7,491 nt of DNA, from positions 1 to 7,491 of the forward strand of contig JAYYZV010000074.1 in NCBI GenBank assembly GCA_036339975.1. The letters run 5' to 3'. Within the stretch, counting starts at the first letter, position 1; each line of letters opens with the position of its first letter. The notes beneath the pieces were generated by a model. It saw nothing but the letters and a program-made list of their open reading frames with translations. It made no database searches and was not told where the DNA came from. Both the position numbers and the translations under genes were made by a program. The stretch is from UBA830 sp036339975 (GTDB taxonomy: Bacteria; Pseudomonadota; Alphaproteobacteria; MPNO01; UBA830). Below, in pieces: positions 6,901-7,491 of this stretch.

Positions 6901-6916
6901 GTTTTATTTTGGAGGG

Positions 6917-6990
6917 AATATTCCTACGTTGGATCCCCAACAGTCCAACGCTCGACAAACTAAGCCCCAGCAATGCTGGGGCTTTTTTTT
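6917..6990 (+). ncRNA. Candidate small RNA of about 75 nt ending at a strong terminator
   Basis: The 3' end is set by the intrinsic terminator. Upstream, 6927-6933 (CGTTGGA) and 6944-6950 (TCCAACG) form a perfect 7-bp stem around a 10-base loop of mostly C and A, followed by a short single-stranded linker of about 11 bases. Hairpin, linker and terminator with a U-tail is the usual layout of Hfq-type bacterial small RNAs. The 5' end at about 6917 is a guess from the promoter-like repeat upstream. I do not recognise a known RNA family. It could instead be the untranslated tail of a longer plus-strand transcript. Confidence 0.33.
6962..6990 (+). terminator. Strong rho-independent terminator, plus-strand orientation
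   Basis: AAGCCCCAGC (6962-6971) and GCTGGGGCTT (6975-6984) form a perfect 10-bp GC-rich stem with a three-base AAT loop. It runs into eight consecutive T (6983-6990). On the minus strand the stem is followed by AGTTTG rather than a T-run, so it mainly stops transcripts moving rightward. No plus-strand protein gene precedes it. Confidence 0.85.
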
Positions 6991-7142
6991 CTCAATTTCG
7001 CTTCACGATCGTTAATCACTTTTCAGTCTTTCAGCACCTCAACGTACCAGATTATTCTAATAATTTTAAATTAGAAAAGAGGCCTTAACCCACTATTATT
7101 TTTGCTGCCGATACCATTTTAGCTTTTCACCAAATCTGGTCA

Positions 7143-7491
7143 CTACAACGATTTCTGATTTACTCTTAATGACAATTCCTCCGGTTTTTCTTTTCGCTCG
7201 CTGTACCGATTGGTTAGAAAATCTAAATTATCACGGGTCATAAGTGTAAACTTCAAAAGTTCTTCCATAACATCTACGACGCGGTCATAAAACGGTGAGG
7301 GTCGCATTCTGTTATTCTCATCGAACTCTAAAAAAGCTTTTGGGACCGATGATTGATTTGGTATGGTTAAAAGCCTCATCCATCGGCCGAGGATACGCAT
7401 TTGATTTAATGCATTAAAGCTCTGAGACCCCCCATTTACTTGCATCAAAGCAAGAGTTTTTCCCTGGGTAGGCCTAACCCCTCCAAGATCT
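7143..7491 (-). CDS. arsH: ArsH, NADPH-dependent FMN reductase / organoarsenical oxidase, C-terminal part
   Basis: The frame is open from the right window edge to a TAG at 7143, giving about 115 codons, roughly the second half of a family member of about 230-240 residues. Strongly conserved ArsH blocks are visible: GGVRPTQGKTLA, MQVNGGSQSFN, RILGRWMR, IPNQSSVPKAF, YYDRVVDVMEEL-like text and RYSERKE. ArsH is a flavodoxin-fold NADPH:FMN oxidoreductase that oxidises trivalent methylarsenicals and is normally encoded in ars operons, so an arsenic resistance cluster probably continues to the right. A TTG at 7448 lies inside the conserved core and is not the start. The gene is AT-richer than the ugp genes, hinting at a separate history. 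No minus-strand terminator is evident after it. Confidence 0.93.
   Translation of the reverse strand, partial: DLGGVRPTQGKTLALMQVNGGSQSFNALNQMRILGRWMRLLTIPNQSSVPKAFLEFDENNRMRPSPFYDRVVDVMEELLKFTLMTRDNLDFLTNRYSERKEKPEELSLRVNQKSL

Larger units (their letters stand above)
6620..7142. other. 523-base gap between arsH and ugpC with regulatory structure
   Basis: No convincing protein gene is seen on either strand. The stretch is AT-richer than the ugp genes. It holds the putative PhoB-box array near ugpC, a weaker plus-strand repeat, a hairpin and a plus-strand terminator, each listed separately. Between about 6991 and 7142 I see only AT-rich sequence and no clear minus-strand terminator after arsH, so arsH transcription might read on toward ugpC. 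Confidence 0.7.

Noticed and set aside
6917..6990. tRNA or tmRNA-like structure before the terminator
   Set aside because: There is no acceptor pairing, no TTCGA-type T-arm and no CCA-compatible end.
6929..7017. Small plus-strand frame from a TTG after GGAGGG
   Set aside because: It reads straight through the terminator hairpin and T-run, its start is rare, and the Shine-Dalgarno spacing is too long.
7090..7220. Minus-strand alternative frame at the arsH end encoding a beta-rich peptide ending LKWYRQQK
   Set aside because: Most of it overlaps the conserved ArsH C-terminus in another frame, it has no normal start codon and stops at once; probably chance, although a Shine-Dalgarno-like GGAGGA precedes it.

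Overview
The window looks like alphaproteobacterial DNA, most likely from a rhizobia-like lineage. This is judged from the style of the ugp-type transporter proteins, the ArsH sequence and the operon layout, and it is an inference rather than a database result. All recognisable protein genes lie on the minus strand. A central GC-richer block holds the transporter genes. It is flanked by visibly AT-richer DNA at both ends (start of the exonuclease-family gene on the left; intergenic gap and arsH on the right).

Layout in order of transcription (right to left): the 3' part of arsH (7143-7491); a 523-base gap with regulatory structure (6620-7142); then a tightly packed operon ugpC (ABC ATPase), ugpA and ugpE (permeases), ugpB (periplasmic binding protein), a GpdQ-like cytoplasmic metallophosphodiesterase, chrA (chromate-family transporter) and the 5' end of an endonuclease/exonuclease/phosphatase (EEP) family gene that runs off the left edge (1-157). 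The EEP fragment and the true extent of arsH are easy to miss because both are cut by the window edge.

The most coherent reading is an organophosphate-scavenging operon. UgpB/A/E/C would import glycerol-3-phosphate or glycerophosphodiesters. The cytoplasmic GpdQ-like enzyme would cleave the diesters, taking the place of the unrelated UgpQ of E. coli, and the EEP protein may act on a further phosphoester. This is supported by a phased array of four 11-base repeats upstream of ugpC (6650-6693), with cores GTAAT, GTCAC, GTCAT and GTAAC on the coding strand, which resembles tandem PhoB boxes. ChrA is the unexpected member, and arsH upstream adds a second oxyanion-related gene.

The gap between arsH and ugpC also contains a strong intrinsic terminator that faces the plus strand (6962-6990), although no plus-strand protein gene is visible. 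A perfect 7-bp hairpin lies just before it and a weaker Pho-box-like repeat further upstream. Together these suggest a small RNA of roughly 75 nt, which is the most novel-looking element here. Other oddities are cysteine-paired insertions in outward-facing loops of both permeases and an extra segment in the ATPase helical domain.
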